Assembly: GCF_030296615.1 (NCBI RefSeq)
Contig: NZ_AP027732.1
Coordinates: forward strand, 2,671,042 to 2,735,041
DNA: 64,000 nt
From: Frondihabitans sucicola
GTDB lineage: Bacteria > Actinomycetota > Actinomycetes > Actinomycetales > Microbacteriaceae
Reading direction: 5' to 3'
The translations under genes and the position numbers were made by a program. The notes below the pieces were generated by a model. It was not told the origin of the DNA. It made no database searches and saw nothing but the letters and a program-made list of their open reading frames with translations. Below are positions 1 to 8,900 of the stretch, in pieces. Numbering within the stretch: the stretch's first letter is position 1; each line of letters starts with the position of its first letter.

Positions 1-678
1 CCAGCCCGTCATCGCGTCGAGATAGGCCTGCTCGTCAGCGGTCACGGTCGCAGGATCGAAGGCAGCCGGCTGAGCGACGGCCATCAGGTGGATCCCGGCC
101 AGGGCTTCGGGATGCGCCGAGCCCAGCCGTGACGTGATGCCGGCGCCCAGATCGCCACCGTGCGCCGCGTATCGCTCGAAGCCGAGATGTTCGTGCATCA
201 GCAGATGCCAGAGCTCGTGGGTGTGCACGGGGTCGATCAGCGACGGCTGCTGCGCCGACAGCGTGTAGCCGGGGATGGACGGCACGATGACGGTGAACGA
301 GTCTTCGGGCCGGCCGCCGAACCGTGACGGTGCGGACAGACGCTCGGCGAGCGGAACGAGCTCGAAGAACGTGCTCGGCCAGCCGTTCGTCAGAACGATC
401 GGCAAGCCGCCGGGCGCTTCGGCGTCGAAGCGGAGGTAGTGGAGCGCGGACCCTCCGACATCGGCGACGAACGATGGAAGCGCATTGAGCGCGGCCTCCT
501 GCGCCCGCCAGTCGAAACCGTCCGCCCAGTAGTCGGCGAGTCGATGCAGGATGCCGGGCTCGGTGCCCGCCTCCCAGCCTTCTGTCGGCCACGGCCTCGG
601 CCAGCGCGTGTGGCGCAGGCGGGCCCGGAGGTCGTCGAGGTCGGCGTCGGAGACATCGCAGAGTGCTGGCGTCGTCAT
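1..678 (-). CDS. Epoxide hydrolase-family alpha/beta hydrolase (3' end cut by window edge)
   Basis: The 226 visible codons run without a stop from an ATG at 678 to the window edge, so the C-terminal half with the catalytic His is missing. The N-terminal part resembles the epoxide hydrolase N-terminal domain. It is followed by the oxyanion segment NGWPST (residues 98-103), where the family usually has HGWPGS, and by GGDLG (174-178), whose Asp176 fits the nucleophile of the GGDWG motif. The family hydrolyses epoxides to diols, but many members have other substrates, so the reaction is not certain. It is monocistronic as far as can be seen. A copy of the GCAGGATC word lies inside the gene at 50-57, spelling Asp-Pro-Ala with a rare CCT codon. 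Confidence 0.8.
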   Translation of the reverse strand, partial: MTTPALCDVSDADLDDLRARLRHTRWPRPWPTEGWEAGTEPGILHRLADYWADGFDWRAQEAALNALPSFVADVGGSALHYLRFDAEAPGGLPIVLTNGWPSTFFELVPLAERLSAPSRFGGRPEDSFTVIVPSIPGYTLSAQQPSLIDPVHTHELWHLLMHEHLGFERYAAHGGDLGAGITSRLGSAHPEALAGIHLMAVAQPAAFDPATVTADEQAYLDAMTGW

Positions 679-737
679 GCCATGACCGTAGCGACCAGCA
701 CCGACATCGGCCCAGCGTCGACCCGTGGGAGGAAAGA

Positions 738-1342
738 CTATTTCTTGACGCTGAGTTGCTCGATGATGGCCTGAGCCACGTCGTGCATGGTGAGACGGCG
801 ATCCATCGACGCCTTCTGGATCCAGCGGAAGGCCTCGGGCTCGGTGAGCCCCATCTTCTCGTTGAGCAGACCCTTCGCTCGGTCGACGAGCTTGCGGGTT
901 TCGAACCGCTCGACGAGGTCGGCGACCTCGGCCTCGAGCGTGATGATCTGCGTGTAGCGCGAAAGAGCGATCTCGATCGCGGGGAGCAGATCGTTCGGCG
1001 TGAAGGGCTTGACGACGTAGGCCAGAGCGCCCGCCTCGCTGGCTCGCTCGACGAGCTCCTTCTGGCTGAACGCCGTGAGGAGGACGACAGGGGCGATGTG
1101 GTTCTTGGACAGCGTCTCAGCCGCGGAGATGCCGTCGAGCTTGGGCATCTTGACGTCCATGATCACGAGATCGGGGCGCAGCTCGGTTGCAAGAGCCACG
1201 GCGGTCTCGCCGTCGCCGGCCTCACCGACGACCTCGAAGCCGTTGTCGCGAAGGATCTCGACGATGTCGAGACGGATGAGGACTCATCCTCTGCGACGAC
1301 GACGCGACGGGGTGCTGCTGGTGTTGCCTCTTGATCACTCAC
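738..1342 (-). CDS. pdtaR: ANTAR-domain response regulator (PdtaR-like), frameshifted in this sequence
   Basis: This is a receiver domain followed by an RNA-binding ANTAR domain. The family acts as a phospho-switched transcription antiterminator that binds paired hairpins in mRNA leaders. From the GTG at 1342 the frame gives the acidic pocket (VVVAEDES). It then shifts, and a second frame carries MALATELRPDLVIMDVKMP with the phospho-acceptor Asp (about residue 63), VVKPF with the receiver Lys, and the C-terminal ANTAR helices ending at 738. Restoring one G at the GG at 1280-1281 joins the frames into DES-LIRLDIVEIL, as expected of the family, giving 201 residues. The single missing base is best read as a sequencing error. 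The gene stands alone; its histidine kinase is not in the window. Confidence 0.88.
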
Positions 1343-1419
1343 GTGTTTCAGCCTACCGGTCTTTGCTTAAGAGGGTTTTCGATGGTGTTCCGGTGCGCCT
1401 CGAGCCCCGACGAATTCGG

Positions 1420-1501
1420 TGCGAATGGCGGGACTCGAACCCGCAAGCCGTGAGGCAGAGCATTTTGAGTGCCCCGTGTATGCCAATTCCACCACATTCG
1501 C
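1420..1501 (-). tRNA. tRNA-Leu (anticodon CAA)
   Basis: Read on the minus strand, the acceptor arms GCGAATG and CATTCGC pair over seven bases. The anticodon loop is CTCAAAA (anticodon CAA), and a long class-II variable arm lies between the anticodon and T arms. The T arm is GCGGG-TTCGAGT-CCCGC with the invariant TTCGA. The 3' end is ACC followed by G, so the terminal A of CCA is not encoded. The length (82 nt) and long variable arm fit tRNA-Leu. Confidence 0.93.
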
Positions 1502-1658
1502 GCGACGAACAGCATACCGGTCCAGCCCCGTGGAGACGGATCGCCCGCGACGATCGAAGATGACCATCGGCGACATCTTTCGGCCCTTTCCGCCATCTCG
1601 GGGCCGTCCTGGGATAGGGTGAGCCGCACTGGTTGTTGTGTTACGCATTTGTACTTCG

Positions 1659-1684
1659 CGATGAGGCATCATTTCGTCTCATCG
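1659..1684 (+). promoter_or_regulatory. Stem-loop in the cspA leader
   Basis: CGATGAG and CTCATCG pair around a 12-nt loop. A second hairpin (GATCTCG/CGAGATC, 1723-1741) lies just before the ribosome binding site. Cold-shock mRNAs commonly have long structured leaders. The 268 bases between the tRNA and cspA (1502-1769) hold nothing else that could be called a gene. A regulatory role is inferred. Confidence 0.4.
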
Positions 1685-1769
1685 TTCTTAGAGGGAGCGG
1701 ACAAAAAAGCACCGCGACGAGAGATCTCGACAGACGAGATCGGACACCTCTGATTGAAGGAAAAGAAAA

Positions 1770-1973
1770 ATGGCAACAGGCACCGTGAAGTGGTTCAACT
1801 CCGAAAAGGGCTTCGGCTTCATCACCCCCGACGACGGATCCACTGACGTGTTCGCGCACTTCTCCGCGATCGCCGGCGACGGATACCGCAACCTCGAGGA
1901 GAACCAGAAGGTCGAATTCGAGACCGCTCAGGGCAACAAGGGTCTTCAGGCGGAGAACATCCGCGTCATCTGA
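1770..1973 (+). CDS. cspA: Cold-shock protein, CspA family
   Basis: A 67-residue single OB-fold protein that binds single-stranded RNA and DNA and acts as an RNA chaperone in the cytoplasm. RNP1 (KGFGFI) and RNP2 (VFAHF) are intact, and the length is normal for the family. The ATG is preceded by GAAGGAAA at good spacing. The gene is monocistronic on the plus strand, has a leader of about 100 nt or more with two short stem-loops, and is followed by a duplicated pair of terminator-like hairpins. It is one of few plus-strand genes in the window. Confidence 0.97.
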   Translation: MATGTVKWFNSEKGFGFITPDDGSTDVFAHFSAIAGDGYRNLEENQKVEFETAQGNKGLQAENIRVI

Positions 1974-1979
1974 TCCATT

Positions 1980-2010
1980 GGGGCTGTGGCGCTTTCGGCG
2001 CCGCAGCCCC
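1980..2010. terminator. Hairpin after cspA (copy A, first stem)
   Basis: GGGGCTG-t-GGCGC, a TTTCG loop, then GCGCC-g-CAGCCCC starts six bases after the cspA stop codon. There is no long T tract, as is usual for high-GC terminators. It lies between convergent genes and could serve both strands. Confidence 0.7.
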
Positions 2011-2015
2011 ACTGC

Positions 2016-2051
2016 AGAACGACCCCGACAGTTTCCTGGCGGGGTCGTTCT
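2016..2051. terminator. Hairpin after cspA (copy A, second stem)
   Basis: AGAACGACCCCG pairs perfectly with CGGGGTCGTTCT around a 12-nt loop. It belongs to the same block as the previous hairpin and is repeated about 80 bases further on. Confidence 0.75.
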
Positions 2052-2055
2052 GATT

Positions 2056-2133
2056 GTTGGGGGTGCGCGTGACTTCGGCGTTCCAGCCCCCACTGCAGAA
2101 CGGCCCCGCCAGGGTACTGTCGGGGCCGTTCTG
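2056..2133. repeat. Diverged tandem copy of the cspA terminator block
   Basis: This stretch matches 1978-2052 along its length, sharing TTGGGG, CAGCCCC and CTGCAGAACG. Its second stem (2097-2132) is again perfect, but with AGAACGGCCCCG/CGGGGCCGTTCT. The A-T pair of copy A is replaced by G-C, a compensatory change, so the structure rather than the exact bases seems to be kept. Confidence 0.7.
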
Positions 2134-2173
2134 CGTGCGGCGTCCCCGAGGGCCGGCTCGGCGGGGAGCAGCG

Positions 2174-2812
2174 TTACCGGGGCAGCGACAGGCCGAGCAG
2201 CTCGGCGACGGGCTCGAAGTCGTGGCGGGCGGTGACGTAGGTGAGTTCGGCCATCGCCTGGGTGGCGGCGGGCGTCAGCGTCGCGCTGTGCGATCCGCTG
2301 GCGACAGTGCCTTGATCGTGCTCGAGAGGGAGCTTCTCGAACGGGAGAGAGTCCACGGCGACCTTGGCCGCCCGGAACCGTCTCGTGATGACGCTCCAGA
2401 GCACCAGCTCATCGGCGGTGGCGTCGTCGGGCGCGGCCAGAGCGACGTCGCCGGGGACCTCGATGGCCGGAAGCCGCACCACATTGGGCTCCGGCGGCCT
2501 GCCGACAAGCGCCTCGCGGATCCCGATGGCTGTGGCGAAGCCGACGACGCCGCCGAGGGCGAACATCATCGCGAGGGCGACCCAGTCGGTGACTTTCGAC
2601 GTGTGCCAGGCGGACAGGTCGATGAACCCGCCGCCGACGACACCGCCGACGAAGGCGCTCCAGTGCACGCGAACCCGGCCGCGCCGGCGCACGGCGGCCG
2701 CGTCGACGTAGGAGGAGCGCGTCTCGTCGACGGTGAACGTCGAGTCGGACGGCACCGCGTACAGCCGGGAGGCGTGGACGAAGCACCCCTCGTGAGACCC
2801 GTCGACCGTCAT
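2174..2812 (-). CDS. Hypothetical membrane protein, two TM segments
   Basis: The 212-residue product is not recognised. It has a polar N-terminus of about 45 residues and an RRRGR stretch. Two hydrophobic segments follow: one Gly/Val-rich (about 52-66) and one at about 80-102 (VALAMMFALGGVVGFA). A C-terminal soluble part of about 100 residues completes it. The topology suggests a small inner-membrane protein with cytosolic ends. It sits downstream of pyk but is separated from it by a terminator and about 90 bases. No good Shine-Dalgarno precedes the ATG at 2812, so the start is tentative. Two GCAGGATC words (2840, 2859) lie just upstream. Confidence 0.6.
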   Translation of the reverse strand: MTVDGSHEGCFVHASRLYAVPSDSTFTVDETRSSYVDAAAVRRRGRVRVHWSAFVGGVVGGGFIDLSAWHTSKVTDWVALAMMFALGGVVGFATAIGIREALVGRPPEPNVVRLPAIEVPGDVALAAPDDATADELVLWSVITRRFRAAKVAVDSLPFEKLPLEHDQGTVASGSHSATLTPAATQAMAELTYVTARHDFEPVAELLGLSLPR

Positions 2813-2907
2813 GGGGTCGATCCTAGATTTCCCGGGTGGGCAGGATCCTGGAATCTCAGCAGGATCACGGCTGGGCTCTCGGCGATCCGCGCCGGGCCGA
2901 CGACGAA

Positions 2908-2937
2908 GGCCGGCCCCTCCCGAAGGAGAGACCGGCC
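2908..2937 (-). terminator. Terminator hairpin after pyk
   Basis: On the minus strand, GGCCGGTCTCTCC, a short loop, then GGGGCCGGCC follows the pyk stop codon by 22 bases. Confidence 0.7.
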
Positions 2938-2959
2938 CGAATCACTCGACCTGAGGGTG

Positions 2960-4405
2960 CTACGCCTTGACGTAGGCCGGAGCGGCCTCGTTGTGCGCGT
3001 CGCCGACGCGGTGCACGCGCAGGTCGTTCGTCGAGCCGGCGATCCCGGGAGGGGAACCCGAGATGACGATGACCTTCTCGCCGTGCTCGGCCAGGTCGTT
3101 GCCGAGCAGGACGTCGTCGACCTCGCCGAACATCTCGTCGGTGTGGGTGACGGGATCGACGAGGTACGACTGGACGCCCCAGCTCATGGCCATCCGACGG
3201 CGGATGGCCTCGTCGGTCGTGAAGGCGATGATCGGAATCGCGTGGCGGAGCCGCGACATACGACGGACGGAGTCGCCGCCCTCGGTGAAGACGCAGACGT
3301 ACTTCGCCTGGACGAACTCTCCGACGTCGGCGGCGGCCAGAGTGATGGCTCCGCCCAGCGTGCGGGGCTTGGTGCCGAGGGCGGGGATGCGCTCGAGACC
3401 GTGCTCTTCGGTGGACTGCACGATGCGCGCCATGGTGGCGACCGTGACGACGGGGTACTCGCCGACGCTGGTCTCGCCGCTCAGCATGACGGCGTCTGTT
3501 CCGTCGAGGACGGCGTTCGCGACGTCGGACGTCTCGGCACGGGTCGGGATCGGGCTGGAGATCATCGACTCGAGCATCTGCGTGGCGACGATGACCGGCT
3601 TGGCCATGCGGCGGGACAACTCGATGGCGTGCTTCTGGACGATCGGGACGGCTTCGAGCGGGAGCTCCACGCCGAGGTCGCCGCGGGCGACCATGATGCC
3701 GTCGAAGGCATCGATGATGGCCTCGAGGTTGTCGACGGCCTGCGGCTTCTCGATCTTGGCGTAGACGGGGACCTTCCGGCCCTCCTCCCCCATGATCTCG
3801 TGCACGCGGTCGATGTCGTCGGCGTTGCGGACGAAGGAGAGCGCGATGAAGTCGGCGCCCAACTGAAGACCCCAGCGGAGGTCGGCCTCGTCTTTGTCGG
3901 ACAGGGCCGGCACGTTGACGGCCACGCCGGGCAGGTTGATGCCCTTGTTGTTGGAGACGGTGCCCGCGACGACGACCTCGGTCGTGACCACGGTGCCGTC
4001 GGTCTCGAGGACGCGCAGCTTGACGCGGCCGTCGTCGATCAGGAGCGGGTCGCCGGCCTTGACGTCGTCCGGGAGGCCCTTGAACGTGGTGCCGCAGATC
4101 TCTTTGGTGCCGAGGATGTCTTCGGTCGTGATCTTGAAGACGTCGCCGACCTCGAGGTCGTGCGGGCCGTCGGAGAACTTGCCGAGACGGATCTTGGGGC
4201 CCTGAAGGTCGACCAGGACGGCGACGGCTCGACCGGAGTCTGCGGCGGCCTTCCGCACGTTCTCGTAGACGCCCTGGTGGACGTCGTACGTTCCGTGGCT
4301 GAGGTTCATCCGCGCCACGTCGACGCCCGCGTCGATGATTGCGCGGATGTCTTCATAGCTCGACGTCGCGGGCCCGAGGGTCGCGACGATCTTTGCACGT
4401 CTCAT
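2960..4405 (-). CDS. pyk: Pyruvate kinase
   Basis: Converts phosphoenolpyruvate and ADP to pyruvate and ATP in the last step of glycolysis. The 481 residues contain MNLSHG, VDLQGPKIRLG, the active-site signature around KIEKPQAVDNLEAI, GIMVARGDLGVE and the allosteric C-domain. ATG 4405 is chosen because AAGGA lies four bases upstream and MRRAKIVATLGPA is the usual N-terminus. An open frame extends 17 codons further up but has no family match. The gene is transcribed alone, with a terminator hairpin downstream and a gap of about 100 bases to gltD. Confidence 0.97.
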   Translation of the reverse strand: MRRAKIVATLGPATSSYEDIRAIIDAGVDVARMNLSHGTYDVHQGVYENVRKAAADSGRAVAVLVDLQGPKIRLGKFSDGPHDLEVGDVFKITTEDILGTKEICGTTFKGLPDDVKAGDPLLIDDGRVKLRVLETDGTVVTTEVVVAGTVSNNKGINLPGVAVNVPALSDKDEADLRWGLQLGADFIALSFVRNADDIDRVHEIMGEEGRKVPVYAKIEKPQAVDNLEAIIDAFDGIMVARGDLGVELPLEAVPIVQKHAIELSRRMAKPVIVATQMLESMISSPIPTRAETSDVANAVLDGTDAVMLSGETSVGEYPVVTVATMARIVQSTEEHGLERIPALGTKPRTLGGAITLAAADVGEFVQAKYVCVFTEGGDSVRRMSRLRHAIPIIAFTTDEAIRRRMAMSWGVQSYLVDPVTHTDEMFGEVDDVLLGNDLAEHGEKVIVISGSPPGIAGSTNDLRVHRVGDAHNEAAPAYVKA

Positions 4406-4513
4406 TTGTTCCTTCATTGGGGGTGATTTCGCGGGTGGACGCGACGGACGCGTCACTCCACCCTATTCCCAGCGACGGGGTGATCTCTCAACGGCACCCG
4501 ACGCTCGGGTGAA

Positions 4514-5971
4514 CTAGACGGAGATCGAGCGGTCGGTCGGACGCACCGGGAAGGGCAGCGACGTCGAGCCCTCGAGGTACTTGTCGACCGCGGATGCGGT
4601 GGCGCGTCCCTCGGCGATGGCCCAGACGATCAGCGACTGGCCACGGCCGGCGTCGCCGGTCACGAACACGCCGGGCTGGCTCGTCTCGTACTGCGCGTCG
4701 CGCTCGATCTGGCTGCGCTCGTCGAACGGGACCTTCAACTGGGCCTCGAGCGCCTCGCGCTCGGGGCCGGTGAAGCCGAGGGCGAGCAGGACCAGGTCGG
4801 CCGGGATCTCGCGCTCGGTGCCGGACTTGGGCACGCGGCGCCCGTCGACGAACTCGGTCTCGGCCACGCGGATCGCGCGGACCTCCCCGACCTCGTTCGA
4901 GAGGAACTCGACCGTCGAAGCCAGGTAGACCCGCTCGCCGCCCTCCTCGTGCGCACTCGACACCTCGAACAGGGTCGGCTGCATGGGCCACGGCTGGTGC
5001 TCGGGCCGCTCGGCCGGCGGCTGCTGGCCGATGGCGAGGTTCGTCACACTGAGGGCGCCCTGGCGGTGTGCCGTACCGATGCAGTCGGCGCCGGTGTCGC
5101 CGCCGCCCAGGACGACGACGTGCTTGCCCTCGGCCGTGATCTGGTCGGCGATCTTGTCGCCGGCTCCGACGCGGTTCTGCTCGACGAGGTACTCCATGGC
5201 GAAGTGGACGCCGGACAGGTCGCGACCGGGGATCGGGAGGTCGCGGGGAACGGTCGCGCCGGTCGCGACGATGACGGCGTCGTATCGCGCGCGCAGGTCG
5301 TCCCACGCGATGTCCTTGCCGATCTCGACGCCGGCGCGGAAGCGGGTGCCCTCGGCCTGCATCTGAGCGAGCCGCTGCTCGATCTGCTTCTTCTCCATCT
5401 TGAAGTCCGGGATGCCGTAGCGGAGGAGACCGCCGATCCGGTCGTCGCGCTCGTACACCGCGACGGTGTGGCCGGCGCGCGTGAGCTGCTGCGCGGCGGC
5501 GAGGCCGGCGGGCCCGGAGCCGACGACGGCGACGGTCTTGCCGGTCAGGCGCTCGGGCGGGTGCGGGGTGACCCAGCCGTTGGCGAAGGCCTGGTCGATG
5601 ATCGAGACCTCGACCTGCTTGATGGTCACCGGTGGCTGGTTGATGCCGAGCACGCAGGAGGCCTCGCACGGAGCGGGGCACAAGCGACCGGTGAACTCCG
5701 GGAAGTTGTTGGTCGCGTGCAGACGCTCGCTGGCCTGGCGGCCCTCACCGCGCCACATGAGGTCGTTCCACTCCGGGATCAGGTTGCCGAGAGGGCAGCC
5801 GTGGTGGCAGAACGCGACGCCGCAGTCCATGCAGCGGCCGGCCTGCCGGCGGAGCTCGCCGCTCTCCTGCTGCTCGTAGACCTCTTTCCAGTCCATGAGC
5901 CGGACGGAGACAGGGCGGCGCTTGGGCAGCTCGCGCTTCTGTACCTTCAAGAAACCTTTGGGGTCAGCCAC
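4514..5971 (-). CDS. gltD: Glutamate synthase small subunit
   Basis: The NADPH-oxidising beta subunit of GOGAT. It passes electrons through FAD and 4Fe-4S clusters to the large subunit for glutamate formation from glutamine and 2-oxoglutarate. The N-terminal cluster cysteines are visible ([16 protein letters not shown], then CPAPCEASC), followed by an FAD Rossmann motif ([15 protein letters not shown]) and an NADPH motif ([11 protein letters not shown]). The 485 residues are the usual length. Its ATG at 5971 overlaps the end of gltB by eight bases, so the two subunits are translationally coupled. Confidence 0.97.
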   Translation of the reverse strand: MADPKGFLKVQKRELPKRRPVSVRLMDWKEVYEQQESGELRRQAGRCMDCGVAFCHHGCPLGNLIPEWNDLMWRGEGRQASERLHATNNFPEFTGRLCPAPCEASCVLGINQPPVTIKQVEVSIIDQAFANGWVTPHPPERLTGKTVAVVGSGPAGLAAAQQLTRAGHTVAVYERDDRIGGLLRYGIPDFKMEKKQIEQRLAQMQAEGTRFRAGVEIGKDIAWDDLRARYDAVIVATGATVPRDLPIPGRDLSGVHFAMEYLVEQNRVGAGDKIADQITAEGKHVVVLGGGDTGADCIGTAHRQGALSVTNLAIGQQPPAERPEHQPWPMQPTLFEVSSAHEEGGERVYLASTVEFLSNEVGEVRAIRVAETEFVDGRRVPKSGTEREIPADLVLLALGFTGPEREALEAQLKVPFDERSQIERDAQYETSQPGVFVTGDAGRGQSLIVWAIAEGRATASAVDKYLEGSTSLPFPVRPTDRSISV

Positions 5972-8900
5972 CGGTCACCTCCATGATTCGAGTCCACACT
6001 TCGTCGCCGTCGGGGTCGAGACCCTCGTCGGCTGCTGTCTTTCGCGTTTCGAGGACGGCCGCGTAGTCGCGCGGCAGAACCTTCACGAACTCCGCGGCGG
6101 CGGCTTCGACGTCGGCCAGCAGGCCTTCTGCGACGGTCGACCCCGTTTCGCGGTGGTGCTGTTCGAGCAGGTCGCGCAGGATCTCGACGTCCGCGCTTCC
6201 GAGAGGCTGCAGGAGGAGTTCTCCCGTGGCCAGCGAGTCGTCGTTGACGTTCTCGCGCTCGAGGCCGCGAACGTAGGCCGTGCCGCCGCTCATGCCCGCG
6301 CCGAGGTTGCGCCCGGTGGGGCCGAGGATGACGGCGAGCCCGCCCGTCATGTACTCGAGCGCGTGGTCGCCCACGCCCTCGACGACCGCGCTGGCACCCG
6401 AGTTGCGGACCAGGAAGCGCTCCCCCACGATTCCGCGGATGAACATGCTGCCCTGCGTGGCGCCGTAACCGATGACGTTGCCGGCGATGACGTTGTCCTC
6501 GGCCGCGAACGTGGCGTCGGCCGGCGGTCGCACGACGATCGTGCCTCCGGAGAGGCCCTTGCCGACGTAGTCGTTGCTGTCGCCGACCAGGCGCAGCGTG
6601 ATGCCGGCGGGCATGAACGCGCCGAGCGACTGACCGGCGGAACCCGTGAGGGTGATGTCGATGCTGCCGGCGGGAAGGCCGTGCTCACCTTTGCGGACGG
6701 TGACCTCGTGGCCGAGCATCGTTCCGACGGCGCGCTCGGTGTTGCGGATGGGAAGGCTGAGCGCGATCGTGCCGCCATGCTCGACGACGTCGGCGGTGGC
6801 TGCGATGAGCTGGTTGTCGAAGTGCTTCTCGAGCTCGTGGTCTTGCGGGACGCGGTTGCGGCGCGGCTCGTCGTCGTCGAACTCGGGGCCGACGAGGACG
6901 GGCTCCAGGTCGAGACCGGAGGCCTTCCAGTGCTCGACGGCACGGTCGACGCCGAGGAGCTCGTTGTGGCCGATCGCCTCCTCGAGCGAGTGGAAGCCGA
7001 GCTCGGACAGGTACTCGCGAACCTCCTGCGCCAGGAACTCGAAGAAGTTGACGACGTACTCGGCCTTGCCCGAGAAGCGCGCGCGCAACTCGGGGTTCTG
7101 AGTGGCGACGCCGACCGGGCAGGTGTCGAGGTGGCAGACGCGCATCAGGATGCAGCCCGACACGACCAGGGGCGCGGTCGCGAAACCGAACTCCTCGCCT
7201 CCGAGGAGCGCCGCGACGATCACGTCACGCCCCGTCTTCATCTGTCCGTCGACCTGCACGACGACGCGGTCGCGCATGCCGTTGAGCATGAGCGTCTGCT
7301 GGGTCTCGGCCAGGCCGATCTCCCACGGCGTGCCGGCGTGCTTCAGCGAGTTGAGCGGGCTCGCGCCGGTACCGCCGTCGTGGCCCGAGACCAGGACGAC
7401 GTCGGCCAGGGCCTTCGTGACGCCCGCGGCGACAGCACCGATCCCCGACTGGCTGACCAGCTTGACGTGCACGCGGGCCGTGGGGTTCGCGCGCTTGACG
7501 TCGAAGATGAGCTGCTTGAGGTCTTCGATCGAGTAGATGTCGTGGTGCGGCGGTGGCGAGATGAGGCCGACGCCGGGCGTCGAGTGGCGGGTGCGCGCAA
7601 CCCACGGGTAGACCTTCGAGGCGGCGAGCTGGCCGCCCTCGCCGGGCTTGGCGCCCTGCGCCATCTTGAGCTGAATGTCGGTGGCGTGCGTGAGGTACAT
7701 GCTCGTCACGCCGAAGCGGCCCGAGGCGACCTGTTTCACGGCGCTCCGGCGTTCGGGGTCGAGGAGACGGTCGACGTCTTCTCCGCCCTCGCCGGTGTTG
7801 GACTTGCCGCCGAGCCGGTTCATGGCGATCGCCAGCGTCTCGTGCGCCTCCTTGGAGATGGAGCCGTAGCTCATCGCGCCGGTGGAGAAGCGCTTGACGA
7901 TGGACTCGACCGACTCGACCTCGTCGATCGGCACGACCGGGCGTGTCCCCGTGCGCAGCGTGAAGAGCCCGCGGAGGGTCATCAGGTTCTCGGCCTGGTC
8001 GTCGACCATCTTCGTGTACTCGCGGAAGATGTCGTACCTGCGGGTCCGGGTGGCGTGCTGGAGGCGGAAGACCGTCTCGGGGTTGAAGAGGTGCGGCGGT
8101 CCCTCGCGGCGCCACTGGTACTCCCCGCCGGTCTGCAGGCGCTCGTGAGCGCTCGACGCACCGGCGGCGTGGTACGCGCTGAGGTGGCGTTCGGCGTTCT
8201 CCGTCGCGACGACGTCGATGCCGACGCCGCCGAGACGCGTCGACGTGCCCGTGAAGTACGTGTCGATGAACTCGTGGCTCAGGCCGACGGCTTCGAATGC
8301 CTGCGCGGCGGCGTAGCTGGACACCGTGGAGATGCCCATCTTGGACATGATCTTGAGCACGCCCTTGCCGAGCGCCTTGATGACGTTCTTGACCGCCTGC
8401 TCGGGCGAGATGCCGGTGATCATGCCGCTGCGGACGAGGTTCTCGCACGTCTCCATCGCGAGGTACGGGTTGATCGCCGAGGCGCCGTACCCGATCAGCG
8501 TGGCCACGTGATGGACCTCGCGGACGTCGCCGGCCTCGACGATCAGGCCGACCTTCATGCGGTTCTCGGTGCGGATGAGGTGGTGGTGCACAGCCGCGAT
8601 CATCAGCAGCGACGGGATGGGGGCCAGGTCGGCGGTCGAGTCGCGGTCGGAGAGCACGATGAACTGCGAGCCCCCTCGATCGCCTCGTCGACCTCCTTGC
8701 AGAGCGCGTTGATGCGCTTCTCCATGGCCCGTGGGCCCTTGTCGACGCGGTACAGGCCCTTGAGGGTCGTGGTGAGGCTCGAGCCGGGACGCGGGTCGAT
8801 GTGCTGGATCTTGGCCAGCTCGTCGTTGTCGATGACCGGGAAGTCGAGGATGACCTGGCGCGCGTGCTCCGGCGTGGCGGCCAGGAGGTTGCGCTCCGGC

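Noticed and set aside
2054..4426. 790-residue open frame on the plus strand over pyk
   Set aside because: It is antisense to pyruvate kinase, Asp/Val/Arg-biased and without any motif; long antisense frames are expected in high-GC DNA.
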